Assembly (NCBI GenBank): GCA_900318175.1
Contig: ONJQ01000018.1
Location: 1-55,375 of the forward strand
Origin: an uncultured Bacteroidales bacterium
Lineage (GTDB): Bacteria > Bacteroidota > Bacteroidia > Bacteroidales > P3
DNA: 55,375 nt
Direction of reading: 5' to 3'
A model generated the notes under the pieces. The model saw only the letters and a list, made by a program, of their open reading frames with translations, did no database searches and was not told the origin of the DNA. Made by a program: the position numbers and the translations under genes. Positions 8,406 to 17,459 of the stretch are shown here, piece by piece. How positions within the stretch are numbered: the stretch's first letter is position 1; each line of letters starts with the position of its first letter.

Positions 8406-9524
8406 ATGAAAATTTTGGTTGCAGGTGATTTCTGTCCCCAAAAACGGGTTGCCAACACTTTTGATAATAATGATTTTCAATCCGTATTAGGAGAAGTTAA
8501 ACCTTTAATTGAAGAGGCTGATTACGCAATCGTCAATTTTGAGTGTCCTATAACAAAAGGAAATGAAACTCCGATTTCCAAATACGGCCCCAATCTTCGT
8601 TGTTCAGAAAAAGGATTGGAAGCAATTAGATGGACTGGCTTTGATTGTGTGACTTTAGCTAACAATCATTTTTATGATTTTGGAGAAGAGGGAGTGAAAA
8701 ACACTTTAGAGACTTGCCGTAGTCTTCATATAGACACGGTAGGAGGTGGCCTCAATATAAAGGAGGCATCTCAAATTTTATATAAACAGGTTGATGGTCA
8801 TACGTTAGCCATTATCAACTGCTGTGAGCATGAGTTTTCTATTGCAACAGACGACACGGCAGGTTCCAATCCATTAAATCCTATCCAGCAGTATTACTCT
8901 ATCCAGGAAGCAAAAACCCAAGCGGATTATATTTTACTTATCGTACATGGAGGACACGAACTTTGGCAATTGCCTTCCCCACGAATGGTTGAGACCTATC
9001 GTTTCTTTATTGATGCAGGTGCCGATGCCGTAGTAAACCATCATCAGCATTGTTATAGTGGTTATGAGTTTTATAAAGGTAAGCCAATTATATATGGATT
9101 AGGTAATTTTTGTTTTGATGTACCGAATAATAGAAATAGCAAATGGAATGAAGGCTTTTTGTTGAAACTGTTTTTTGATACTAATATTGGGTTTGAATTG
9201 TTTCCATATAGTCAGTGCTCCGAAAAAGCCGAAGTCAAATTGCTACCTCGAGATGCTTTTAGTATAAAACTTAATGAATTAAATACTGCTATAAGCAACC
9301 CTAAAATACTAAAAACTGAAACGGAAAAGTATTATGCTTCTTGCATAGAGCAATCCAGCAATCTTCTGGAACCTATACAAAACCGTTATTATTTAATCGC
9401 TAAGCATCGTGGCTGGTTGCCATCTTTGATTTCGGAGTTGCGCCGACTCAAGGCTGCAGATTTAATCTGCTGCGAAGCCCACAGAGACAAATTGACATAC
9501 TTTTTTAATAATAACAATAATTAA
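8406..9524 (+). CDS. CapA-family protein (PGA_cap metallophosphatase fold)
   Basis: A 372-residue protein without an obvious signal peptide. It has the metallophosphatase-like motifs of the CapA/PgsA family: AGDF at residues 6-9, ANNHFYDFG at 85-93, a HGGHE motif near 182, and NHHQH...GYEFYKGKPIIYGLGNF near 215-240. CapA is required for poly-gamma-glutamate capsule in Bacillus; homologues in Gram-negative polysaccharide loci are of unproven function, perhaps hydrolysing or transferring a phosphate or amide. It stands alone between spacers of 141 and 142 bp. A decayed second copy lies at 4,381-4,884, where the same late motifs can be read. Confidence 0.85.
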   Translation: MKILVAGDFCPQKRVANTFDNNDFQSVLGEVKPLIEEADYAIVNFECPITKGNETPISKYGPNLRCSEKGLEAIRWTGFDCVTLANNHFYDFGEEGVKNTLETCRSLHIDTVGGGLNIKEASQILYKQVDGHTLAIINCCEHEFSIATDDTAGSNPLNPIQQYYSIQEAKTQADYILLIVHGGHELWQLPSPRMVETYRFFIDAGADAVVNHHQHCYSGYEFYKGKPIIYGLGNFCFDVPNNRNSKWNEGFLLKLFFDTNIGFELFPYSQCSEKAEVKLLPRDAFSIKLNELNTAISNPKILKTETEKYYASCIEQSSNLLEPIQNRYYLIAKHRGWLPSLISELRRLKAADLICCEAHRDKLTYFFNNNNN

Positions 9525-9666
9525 TTTTTATAATAATTGTTTTCTTATATATTAAGCAGTTCAGAGTATTTCGTGTACTCATATTGCATCATTTAGGAAG
9601 ATAGAATACTGACAATTCGTAGCTGAAAATGGCTTTAGGGACCTAAAAACAATTAATATTGATAAT

Positions 9667-10857
9667 ATGCCAAACAAAAATGCATTCGTTTTTTGTAATA
9701 TTTATATATTGCTTTGGCTTCTCTACGCCATGCAATCTATATTTTTGGGAGGGACTGGTGGCCCAGTATCCACTTTGATATTATTTGTGTTGATAGGGAT
9801 TTCCTTATATCATTTCATATATGCATTTCTCAATTACAAAATGCCTGTTTACATGAAATGTTTGGCACTTTTGGTTTTAATGTTTACTGTTTACGGTGTT
9901 ATTCTGATTATCAGTGGTGAAACAATTACGTTTATGAGATCAGGACATAGAGTAAACAATTATAATTATATAAAAAAGATCTATGCTTCATTACTTCCCA
10001 TCTACTCGTTTTATGTATTTACTCGGAAAGGAGTGCTGACCAAAGAGTTGTTGCTCAAGTGGTCTTTCGTTTTCTTTATCACCGCCGGGATGCAATTTAT
10101 TCAGGGACAACGCCGAGCTGTGCTTGAGACTATGGACGAAGATGTGGAAATCACAAATAATTATGCATATCTGTTTCTTTCAATGATTCCTTTGCTTGTA
10201 TTTTGGAGCAAGAATAAGTTTGTTCAATACACAGGCTTGATCATCACGCTGGTTTTTATTATTCTTGGCATGAAAAGGGGCGCTATTTTGACAGGAGCGC
10301 TTGCCGTTGCAATGTTTATGTATAGAACTATCAAAACAGCAACAAGAAAACAAAAAATATGGGTGTTGGTTCTTAGCATGATCCTGATAGTTGCTGGCTA
10401 CTTCACGGTTAGGTATATGCTAGTTAGCAGTGGTTATTTTAACTATAGAATAGAAAAAACACTCGAAGGAAATAGTAGTGGACGTAATGACCTATACGGC
10501 TTCTATTGGAATCATTTCATCAATGAAACAAATACCCTTCGCTTCCTGTTTGGGAATGGTGCGAATGCAACATTAAAATTTTCATGGAATTATGCTCACA
10601 ACGACTGGCTGGAAATAGCTACCAATCAAGGATTGTTGGGTCTGGTTGTTTTTATTATTTATTGGGTGGGCTTTTATAGAACATGGAAGAGCAGTTCGTT
10701 TGATGATGAGGTATATTTAGCCATGGGACTATCGCTTCTCATTCTTTTTGTAAAGACGTGGTTTTCTATGTCCTATGGGGCGATGTCATTATATGCCACC
10801 ATCTGTGTCGGGTATTGTGTGGGAATGGTGAGTGAACACTGGAAACGGGCCTTGTGA
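9667..10857 (+). CDS. Wzy-like polysaccharide polymerase / O-antigen ligase-family membrane protein
   Basis: A 396-residue polytopic inner-membrane protein with about ten hydrophobic segments and a long hydrophilic stretch around residues 255-320, typical of Wzy/WaaL proteins that carry a large periplasmic loop. The loop contains GRNDLYGFYWNHF and GNGANATLKF...AHNDWLEI, resembling the conserved S/GR...W and H-N-x-W/L-E features of O-antigen ligase-like proteins. Together with the flippase it would complete a Wzx/Wzy pathway. It ends 16 bp before the next glycosyltransferase. Sequence conservation in this family is low, so polymerase versus ligase cannot be separated. Confidence 0.75.
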   Translation: MPNKNAFVFCNIYILLWLLYAMQSIFLGGTGGPVSTLILFVLIGISLYHFIYAFLNYKMPVYMKCLALLVLMFTVYGVILIISGETITFMRSGHRVNNYNYIKKIYASLLPIYSFYVFTRKGVLTKELLLKWSFVFFITAGMQFIQGQRRAVLETMDEDVEITNNYAYLFLSMIPLLVFWSKNKFVQYTGLIITLVFIILGMKRGAILTGALAVAMFMYRTIKTATRKQKIWVLVLSMILIVAGYFTVRYMLVSSGYFNYRIEKTLEGNSSGRNDLYGFYWNHFINETNTLRFLFGNGANATLKFSWNYAHNDWLEIATNQGLLGLVVFIIYWVGFYRTWKSSSFDDEVYLAMGLSLLILFVKTWFSMSYGAMSLYATICVGYCVGMVSEHWKRAL

Positions 10858-10873
10858 AATCATAAGTATCATT

Positions 10874-11950
10874 ATGAAAAAGCATATCCTTTGTCTTATA
10901 GAAAATATCGGCCCTTCAGGTGCCGAACGTCAAATTACTAATCTTGCTGTCCAGTTAAGGAAACTAGGTCATGAGGTTGAGGTGGCTTATTATGTCAAAA
11001 AAGAGTTCTATTTGCCGTTTTTGATGGAGAATGATGTCAAGGGCTGCTATTTGTCCGAGGCTGCCAATCTTCGTAAACGCTTCTTTGTGCTGATGAAGCA
11101 TATCAAAGCAACCTGTCCCGACACGGTTATCAGTTATTCTGCCTCCCCCAGCATGATAACTTGTGTTTTGAAACTGTTCGGGGCAAAATTCAACCTAATC
11201 GTTTCTGAACGGAATACTACACAACGACTTGACAAGCGAGAAAAGACGAAGTTCTTCTTTTACCGCTGGGCCAACCATATCGTGCCCAACTCACAGTCTC
11301 AAGGCAATTTCATTGAGGGACATTACCCAACGTTGACTCCAAAGGTAAAGGTGATTACCAACTTTGTGGATATGGATTTGTTTGTTCCATCAGAACATAA
11401 AGCCTACGACCACGAAGGGATAAACATACTTTGCGTGGGCAGGTTGGCTGCTCAAAAAAACATTCCCCGTTTCATTGAAGCTATCGGCATGCTTAAAAAC
11501 AAAGGTTTGCACTTCCGTGTGGATTGGTATGGTCAGGATTTTAAGAATGACTATTCTGAGAAATGCTATGCATTGGTGAAAGAGAAGGGACTTGAAGACG
11601 TGCTCTTTTTCCATCCACAAACCTCAGCAATTATTCAGAAATACCAAGAATCAGATGTATTGTGTTTACCCTCTCTATATGAAGGCTTTCCCAATGTGCT
11701 TTGCGAGGCTATGTGCTGTGGACTGCCCGTAGTGTGTAGTAGGGTCAGCGATGTGCCACAAATCATGGAAGATGGTGTGAATGGTTTCATCTTCGACCCA
11801 CTTAATGTTGACGACATGACAGAAAAAATGGAGAAGATGATAACGCTTACGATGGAAGAACGAAACCAAATGGGTGTGCGTAGCCGAGAGATAGCAGTAA
11901 GCAAGTTCTCTTCTGATGTTTTTATTCACAAATATCTTGAATTGGTTTAG
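10874..11950 (+). CDS. GT4-family glycosyltransferase (GT-B fold)
   Basis: A 358-residue retaining glycosyltransferase from the ATG at 10,874. An in-frame GTG at 10,832 would add 14 residues before the natural MKKHILCLIENIGPSGAERQ start, so I chose the ATG. The N-terminal domain has the GPSGAERQ loop (residues 11-18) that contacts acceptor and donor in GT4 enzymes. The C-terminal domain has VGRLAAQKN (about residue 185) and the E-x7-E nucleotide-sugar motif in EGFPNVLCE. It acts at the cytosolic face on the lipid-linked intermediate. Tight spacing on both sides (16 and 4 bp) shows operon membership. Confidence 0.88.
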   Translation: MKKHILCLIENIGPSGAERQITNLAVQLRKLGHEVEVAYYVKKEFYLPFLMENDVKGCYLSEAANLRKRFFVLMKHIKATCPDTVISYSASPSMITCVLKLFGAKFNLIVSERNTTQRLDKREKTKFFFYRWANHIVPNSQSQGNFIEGHYPTLTPKVKVITNFVDMDLFVPSEHKAYDHEGINILCVGRLAAQKNIPRFIEAIGMLKNKGLHFRVDWYGQDFKNDYSEKCYALVKEKGLEDVLFFHPQTSAIIQKYQESDVLCLPSLYEGFPNVLCEAMCCGLPVVCSRVSDVPQIMEDGVNGFIFDPLNVDDMTEKMEKMITLTMEERNQMGVRSREIAVSKFSSDVFIHKYLELV

Positions 11951-11954
11951 CACT

Positions 11955-13007
11955 ATGAACATTACCATCAAACCCTATTCGCAAGATTACGACAAACAGT
12001 GCGCCGATCTTGAGCAGTATCTTTGGAAAGAAGACGAGAAAGGGCGTGAAATCCGTTTCGATTGGGCATATACCCATTGCCCCGTTCACGAGAAGCCATT
12101 ATGTGTTATTGCAGTCAATGAAGATGAAGAAGTGGTGGGTTTCAGAGGGTATTTCTTGAATAAATATAAAATTGGTAATGAAGAGTTCCTTGTCGCACAA
12201 TTAAGCGATACGGTAGTTTCAGATAAAGCGAGAAGGCAGGGGATTTTCCAAAAAATGACTAATTTTTCCCTTGATTATCTTAAAGATAGTGGTGTATCAT
12301 TAATCATCAATTTGAGTCCTTCTTGGCCTCCATATTATGGTTATAAGAAAATTAGTTTCGAGGATTTGTCCCAATTTCATAGCAAATACAAGTTTGGATT
12401 CGGTAGTATCTTATCAGAAAAATCGTTTAGAAAAAAAAGGTCTTGGAAGGAACGAAAGGAAACCGTAGTCTCTATGAAAGGGATAACCTACCATATTGCT
12501 TCGTCTATTGACCAATCTGTCATTGCGCAGGTGGAACAACTCGTTAGCACTTCCCATATTCATTCCTCATTGTCGATAGATATTCTTAAATGGCGAACCT
12601 CTCGTCCTGGAAAGGATTATTTGTATGCATATACGATGGATGCATCTGACAAGTTGTACTCGTTTATGATCTTATCAACGGTTGATTATTATAATTACAA
12701 TCTTGGATTGTTCCTTTCTGACCATCCTGAAACATTCAAATTACTTTTTCGCCTTTTCAGGAAAGAATACAAGCCTTCCACTATTGCCGCATGGGATTTT
12801 GCCATGGATGATTCAAGCCGAAAGCTGTTGAATAAGGTAGGCATGGTATCCATTCCGTTTATCAACAAGATTAGGAAAAACCCTCCTGCTTTGGTGAGAA
12901 CCTTGCAAACCAACGAGGATGGCAGTTTGAACTGGAATATCGGTGGTGTCGACATCAGGAAAGTGGAAAACTGGACGATAAACAAATTTGATTTGGATAG
13001 TTTCTGA
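11955..13007 (+). CDS. GNAT-family acetyltransferase, large form
   Basis: A 350-residue protein from the ATG at 11,955, 4 bp after the preceding stop; an upstream in-frame start at 11,916 would overlap that gene and adds an unrelated N-terminus. The GNAT core is in the first half, with the acetyl-CoA-binding segment DTVVSDKARRQGIFQKM at about residues 79-95 (R-R-x-G-I). The second half resembles a degenerate GNAT-like or accessory domain. It may acetylate or aminoacylate a sugar intermediate; substrate unknown. The stop at 13,005-13,007 is separated by one base from the next ATG, implying translational coupling. Confidence 0.65.
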   Translation: MNITIKPYSQDYDKQCADLEQYLWKEDEKGREIRFDWAYTHCPVHEKPLCVIAVNEDEEVVGFRGYFLNKYKIGNEEFLVAQLSDTVVSDKARRQGIFQKMTNFSLDYLKDSGVSLIINLSPSWPPYYGYKKISFEDLSQFHSKYKFGFGSILSEKSFRKKRSWKERKETVVSMKGITYHIASSIDQSVIAQVEQLVSTSHIHSSLSIDILKWRTSRPGKDYLYAYTMDASDKLYSFMILSTVDYYNYNLGLFLSDHPETFKLLFRLFRKEYKPSTIAAWDFAMDDSSRKLLNKVGMVSIPFINKIRKNPPALVRTLQTNEDGSLNWNIGGVDIRKVENWTINKFDLDSF

Positions 13008-13008
13008 G

Positions 13009-13896
13009 ATGAGAAGATTCATTGCTATTATACTATACGTGTTTTTCCTGCCAAGGATCAAGAAAGAGTCAAAACGAAAGGACTCCATATTGGCCATCTA
13101 TGGGCACGACCAGAAAAGGGATCCTTTTGAGCAACTAGTTGCTTGGTTGGTAAAGAATGGATACCGTTTCATCACGCCAGAAGAGTTGTTTCAGTTTGTT
13201 TCCGGTAAAAAAGCGTTGGATGAAAAGCTTGTTTGGCTAAGTTTCGATGACGGGTGGGAAAGCAATTATGACAACGTCTTTCCTGTACTGAAAAAGTACA
13301 ACATACCTGCTACGATATTTGTGGCGACGAAAGGAATAGCCGATGGCTATTATTGGTTTACGAGAGCTTTTCAAAACCGAGAATCTTCTCTCTATAATGA
13401 GGTGGGCGATTTGTGGATGATGAGCAACCAAGAACGGGTGAAAATCATAGAGCAACTTCCTCCATATAAAGGTGCGCGTTCTACAATGAATCCAGAAGAA
13501 ATAAGAGAGATGACGGATTCTGGTTTGGTTCATTGGGGCAATCACACACACGACCATGTGATGAGCGACAATTGCACCGATGAAGAATTAGCCGAAGAAA
13601 TAGAAAAGTGCAATTATATTATGAAGGACATAACGGGTAAGGATTGCAATTTTATTTACTCTTACCCGAATGGCAATTATGACGATAGAACCGTGGGTAT
13701 TCTTAAACAGATGGACTTCAAAATGGCGGCTACAACGCACATTGGGAGAGTCTTTTGTCCCTCGGATGTTTATATGATTCCTCGCTTCGAATTCAAGAAT
13801 GGTTGTTTGCAGGAGAATGTGCTTCAGTGTTTTGGACTATGGACGGTATTCTTCAATAAGATTAAGGAAACAATGGGGATAAAAAATAAGAAATAA
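13009..13896 (+). CDS. Polysaccharide deacetylase (CE4, NodB-like)
   Basis: A 295-residue protein from the ATG at 13,009, one base after the upstream stop; an earlier in-frame start at 12,988 lies within that gene. Residues 5-18 are hydrophobic and may be a membrane anchor. CE4 motifs are in order: LSFDDGW near residues 76-82 (catalytic base and metal aspartates), GNHTHDH near 178-184 (metal histidines), and YSYPNGNYDDR near 218-228. It probably removes N- or O-acetyl groups from the glycan or its precursor. Together with the acetyltransferases nearby this points to a controlled acetylation pattern (inference). Confidence 0.85.
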   Translation: MRRFIAIILYVFFLPRIKKESKRKDSILAIYGHDQKRDPFEQLVAWLVKNGYRFITPEELFQFVSGKKALDEKLVWLSFDDGWESNYDNVFPVLKKYNIPATIFVATKGIADGYYWFTRAFQNRESSLYNEVGDLWMMSNQERVKIIEQLPPYKGARSTMNPEEIREMTDSGLVHWGNHTHDHVMSDNCTDEELAEEIEKCNYIMKDITGKDCNFIYSYPNGNYDDRTVGILKQMDFKMAATTHIGRVFCPSDVYMIPRFEFKNGCLQENVLQCFGLWTVFFNKIKETMGIKNKK

Positions 13897-13905
13897 AAAA
13901 TATAT

Positions 13906-14445
13906 ATGGGCATAAACAAATATACGTTCAATCAATTGTATAGAGCTGATTTACAGCGTCATATCGGGGGGGGGTACACTCGAAAGTTGTTGAAATTCTT
14001 TCGTCTGTGCCAGACTGCGGATAATAAACTATTCCTCCAATACTATCGTTGGCGCTTTAAATTACTGAAGGATAGAAACCATATTGACATTTATGGTAAA
14101 TGTGACATCGGTCCAGGCCTCTATTTGGGACATGTGTATTGCATCACTATTAATGCGGATGCGGTCATTGGCAAAAACTGTAATATCCACAAAGGAGTAA
14201 CCATAGGCCAAGAAAACCGAGGTAGTCGAAAGGGCGTACCCACTATAGGCGACAGTGTATGGATTGGTGTCAACGCAACGGTTGTTGGGAAAATTACCAT
14301 CGGTGATGATGTACTGATTGCACCAAATAGTTATGTAAATTGCGACGTGCCGAGCCATAGTGTCGTGTTTGGAAATCCTTGCATTATCAAACACAAGGAA
14401 GGGGCGACAGATGGCTATGTTAATCACAAGTGCACTATAGAATAA
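13906..14445 (+). CDS. Hexapeptide-repeat acetyltransferase, serine-acetyltransferase-like
   Basis: A 179-residue left-handed beta-helix protein. Residues 60-155 carry hexapeptide turns: DIGPGLYLGH, ADAVIGKNCNIHKGVTIGQ, PTIGDSVWIGVNATVVGKITIGDDVLI, then VPSHSVVFGNP, the usual SAT/LbH terminal loop. It probably acetylates a sugar hydroxyl or amine within the polysaccharide pathway, although true serine acetyltransferases are close relatives. A run of nine G at 13,966-13,974 encodes Gly21-Gly23 just before the catalytic part; a one-base slip would truncate the protein, so expression could be phase-variable. Spacing to neighbours is 9 and 21 bp. Confidence 0.82.
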   Translation: MGINKYTFNQLYRADLQRHIGGGYTRKLLKFFRLCQTADNKLFLQYYRWRFKLLKDRNHIDIYGKCDIGPGLYLGHVYCITINADAVIGKNCNIHKGVTIGQENRGSRKGVPTIGDSVWIGVNATVVGKITIGDDVLIAPNSYVNCDVPSHSVVFGNPCIIKHKEGATDGYVNHKCTIE

Positions 14446-14466
14446 ACAATTCTGATTTCCCCAAAA

Positions 14467-15510
14467 ATGCTAAATGTATTGTTAATTGGAGCACTCGATT
14501 TTCCGAATGTTCCCAAAGCTGGCGACGCCATCAAAAATCGATTTTTGTTGGATTGGTTCCGGCAAAACTTCAAAAAGGTCGATTATGTAGATACCCAAAA
14601 ATGGCGGAAGAATCCATTCATTTTGATGAAATTGTTTTTCCTTTTGCTTGTTAGCAGGATTGACAATATCATAGTGTCGGCTTCCAATGAGAGTGCCTAC
14701 AAAATCATTCAAATTTTGGCAAAATGGAACAAAAAAGGTTCAAAGGTATATTATTTCATGATAGGAGGTTATACTCCCATTAAAATTAGGAAAGGCATAT
14801 TTAAGGTTGAGCCGTTCAAGAAGCTGGACAAGATTGTGGTGGAAGCCGACAAGGTAAAGGACTTTTATGCTGAAGTGGGGCTTTACAACACTTATAGGGT
14901 TTACAACTTCAAATCCACAAAATACCAAGCTGATATAAGCAAGCCACATGAAGGTAAAATCAAGTTTGTGTTTTTGTCCCGATTGACGGAGTTAAAAGGA
15001 ATTTTTCACATTTTGGAAAGCGTTAGAACATTGAATGCCGATGGTTTGCGGGATGCATTTCAAGTGGACTTTTATGGCAGTTTTGACAACGGAGTGAAAG
15101 AAAGGTTCAATAACGAAATAGAAACTGTTCCCAATGCTGACTACAAAGGTTTTTTGGATTTGAAAATCGATTCCAATTACGATGTATTGGCCAGTTATGA
15201 TGCGATGCTGTTTCCAACGATGCATCCAACTGAGGGCTTCCCAGGAATCATTGCGGATGCCGCCATTGCTGGTGTACCGGTGATTGCCGCCAATTGGAAC
15301 TACGCAAAGGAATTGGTTGAGGATTGTGGATGCGGTTTTGTTTTTCCTGTCGGTGACAACAAGGCCTTGACCGATTGGATGCGATTCGCTATTAACAATC
15401 GCGAGAAACTGCAGACTATGCGACTGAACTGTGTTTCAAGATCGGCCATATATCGAACCGATAATGTTCTGACCTCCCAATTGGTTGACGAATTGGAGAT
15501 GAAAAGATAG
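14467..15510 (+). CDS. GT4-family glycosyltransferase with altered E-x7-E motif
   Basis: A 347-residue GT-B glycosyltransferase. The N-terminal LIGALDFPNVPKAGDAIKNR segment (residues 6-25) matches the acceptor/donor loop of GT4 enzymes, and the C-terminal domain has FLSRLTELKG near residue 176 and TEGFPGIIADAAIAGVPVIA near 257-276. The second position of the E-x7-E motif is aspartate rather than glutamate (EGFPGIIAD), which occurs in some GT4 members. It would add a sugar to the lipid-linked intermediate. It is 21 bp downstream of the hexapeptide acetyltransferase and 31 bp upstream of the TupA-like ligase. Confidence 0.82.
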   Translation: MLNVLLIGALDFPNVPKAGDAIKNRFLLDWFRQNFKKVDYVDTQKWRKNPFILMKLFFLLLVSRIDNIIVSASNESAYKIIQILAKWNKKGSKVYYFMIGGYTPIKIRKGIFKVEPFKKLDKIVVEADKVKDFYAEVGLYNTYRVYNFKSTKYQADISKPHEGKIKFVFLSRLTELKGIFHILESVRTLNADGLRDAFQVDFYGSFDNGVKERFNNEIETVPNADYKGFLDLKIDSNYDVLASYDAMLFPTMHPTEGFPGIIADAAIAGVPVIAANWNYAKELVEDCGCGFVFPVGDNKALTDWMRFAINNREKLQTMRLNCVSRSAIYRTDNVLTSQLVDELEMKR

Positions 15511-15541
15511 TTTTTTATTTAGCCATTAAGAATCAAACGAA

Positions 15542-16462
15542 ATGTTTCATCCAACAATAAGCAATACTGGCAGAATAGTCTTTTATCCATTGATAAAGTT
15601 TGGAGAATGGATGGGAGAAACCCATCCTGTAACTTGGACAAAAATAAGGTATTTTGCTAGATTTAAAAAAATGCCAAACTTAAAAGCTCCAAAAGATCTC
15701 AATGAAAAAATCCTTTATTTGAAACTGTATACCGACACCTCTGCATGGACAAAGTTGGCTGACAAGTATAAGGTCAGGGATTATGTGAAGTCTTGTGGAT
15801 TGGAAGATTATTTAATTGGCCTAATTGGTGTGTGGTATCGTGTTGATGACATTGATTTTGGACAATTGCCGGAGTCTTTTATTTTTAAAGCAAATAACGG
15901 ATGTGGAAAGAGTTCGAATCTAATTGTCAAAGACAAGAATAAACTCGATATCAAATCCACAAAAAAAATTCTACAAGGATGGTTGAATGATAAACATGTG
16001 GGGGCTTTGGGTGCGGAACCACAATATAAAGACATTGTCCCATGTGTAATTGCTGAAGAGCTTTTGCCTTCTGAAGATGGCCAAAAATCCCCTATCGACT
16101 ATAAAATTTGGTGTTTCAACGGGAAGGCTCATTACATCAGAACCTATAGCGACCGTGATAAAAATGGTGCTGATGCCATGACTTATGATACCCATTGGAA
16201 TCCAATGCCTGAGGTTTGTATTTCAAATTCCCGTTACAAACAAGATGTTATATTACCGAAACCAGAGAATCTTGATGAAATGATTAGGGTGGCTGAAACA
16301 TTAACGAAGCCTTTCCCCTGTGTGCGACTTGATTTATATAATATCCATGGTAAAATATATTTTGGTGAGATGACCTTTACCTCAAATGGAGGTATGATGA
16401 ATAACCTTACACCAGAATTTCTGTTGAAATGTGGTGAAATGATAAATCTGAATTATAAATAG
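15542..16462 (+). CDS. TupA-like ATP-grasp ligase
   Basis: A 306-residue cytosolic protein of the ATPgrasp_TupA type. Recognisable features are the N-terminal LNEKILYLKLYTD and LADKYKVRDYVK segments (about residues 54-85), FIFKANNGCGKSSNLIVKDK near 116-135 (nucleotide-binding lysine and glycine-rich loop), PIDYKIWCFNGKAHYI near 184-200, and the metal-binding end CVRLDLYN...KIYFGEMTFTSNGG near 260-283. TupA in Bacillus takes part in teichuronopeptide synthesis, linking amino acids to a uronic-acid polymer. This suggests amide-linked amino acids on the glycan, but the substrate is unproven. The next gene starts 2 bp later. Confidence 0.85.
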   Translation: MFHPTISNTGRIVFYPLIKFGEWMGETHPVTWTKIRYFARFKKMPNLKAPKDLNEKILYLKLYTDTSAWTKLADKYKVRDYVKSCGLEDYLIGLIGVWYRVDDIDFGQLPESFIFKANNGCGKSSNLIVKDKNKLDIKSTKKILQGWLNDKHVGALGAEPQYKDIVPCVIAEELLPSEDGQKSPIDYKIWCFNGKAHYIRTYSDRDKNGADAMTYDTHWNPMPEVCISNSRYKQDVILPKPENLDEMIRVAETLTKPFPCVRLDLYNIHGKIYFGEMTFTSNGGMMNNLTPEFLLKCGEMINLNYK

Positions 16463-16464
16463 TT

Positions 16465-17457
16465 ATGCTAACAGTTATCTGCCCCATTTACAACGAAGAA
16501 AAATACATTGGACGCTGCATTGAGAGCATCATGCAACAGGACTATCCAAAGAATGATTTGGAAGTCCTTTTTGTAGACGGCATGAGCACCGACCGCACAA
16601 GGGAAATCATTGCCTCGTATTTGTCGCAATGCCCATATTTGCGCGTGCTCGACAATCCACAAAAGATCGTGCCTTACGCCATGAACAAAGGTATCAGCGA
16701 GGCCAAGGGCGACATCATCATGCGCCTGGATGGCCACTCGTTGTATCCATCAAACTACTTTTCAGAACTAGTAAAATGGCATAACAAACTGCCCGATGCA
16801 TGGAATATCGGTGGAGTATGCGAGACCAAAGTTGTAAATAGTAATAAGATATCCGAAGCCATCGCTAAGGTGATGAGCGACAAATTTGGCGTTGGTAACA
16901 GCACTTTCAGAACAGGCTCCGATAAGGAGTATCTTGAAGTGGATACGGTTCCTTTTGGTTGCTATAAATCGTTTGTTTTTGATAGGATTGGCCTCTATAA
17001 TGAAAAACTGGTTAGAGTACAGGATATTGAGTTGAATAAGCGATTAGCCCATGCCGGTGGTAAAATCTATATGGTTCCTTCCATTCATTGTACATATATC
17101 CCAAGAGATAATTATGGGGACTTCTTCAAAAACCGATTCCAGACAGGTTATTGGGTGATTAAAACTTGTTTCATCACCCATACGACAAAAAACCTCGGAT
17201 TAAGGCATTTCATTCCTGCTGGTTTTGTATTGGCTCTGCTGCTACCACTTCTTTTAGGATTTCTGTGGTGGCCTTTATTTTTGATTTCTCCCCTTGTGGC
17301 ATTGTTGTATCTGGCTTGCATGTTAATGCGCTCCATACAAATTAACGATGAAAAGACTACAGTTTGTAATTTGTTGAAAGCCTTTTGTTGCATACATTTC
17401 AGTTATGGATTGGGGTCACTGAAAGCACTGGTGGATGGCTTGTTTAAAAAGGAATAA
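16465..17457 (+). CDS. GT2-family glycosyltransferase with C-terminal membrane segments
   Basis: A 330-residue inverting glycosyltransferase resembling ExoA of succinoglycan synthesis. The GT-A domain covers residues 1-230: VICPIYNEEKYIGRCIESI at 4-22, VDGMSTDRT near 36-44, and MRLDGHSLYP near 90-99 at the place of the DxD metal site (read here as D-G-H, as in ExoA relatives). VQDIELNKRL near residues 188-197 corresponds to the catalytic-base region. Residues 248-295 form two hydrophobic helices, anchoring it to the inner membrane. It sits between the TupA ligase and the sugar-phosphate transferase with 2-bp gaps on both sides. Confidence 0.85.
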   Translation: MLTVICPIYNEEKYIGRCIESIMQQDYPKNDLEVLFVDGMSTDRTREIIASYLSQCPYLRVLDNPQKIVPYAMNKGISEAKGDIIMRLDGHSLYPSNYFSELVKWHNKLPDAWNIGGVCETKVVNSNKISEAIAKVMSDKFGVGNSTFRTGSDKEYLEVDTVPFGCYKSFVFDRIGLYNEKLVRVQDIELNKRLAHAGGKIYMVPSIHCTYIPRDNYGDFFKNRFQTGYWVIKTCFITHTTKNLGLRHFIPAGFVLALLLPLLLGFLWWPLFLISPLVALLYLACMLMRSIQINDEKTTVCNLLKAFCCIHFSYGLGSLKALVDGLFKKE

Positions 17458-17459
17458 AT

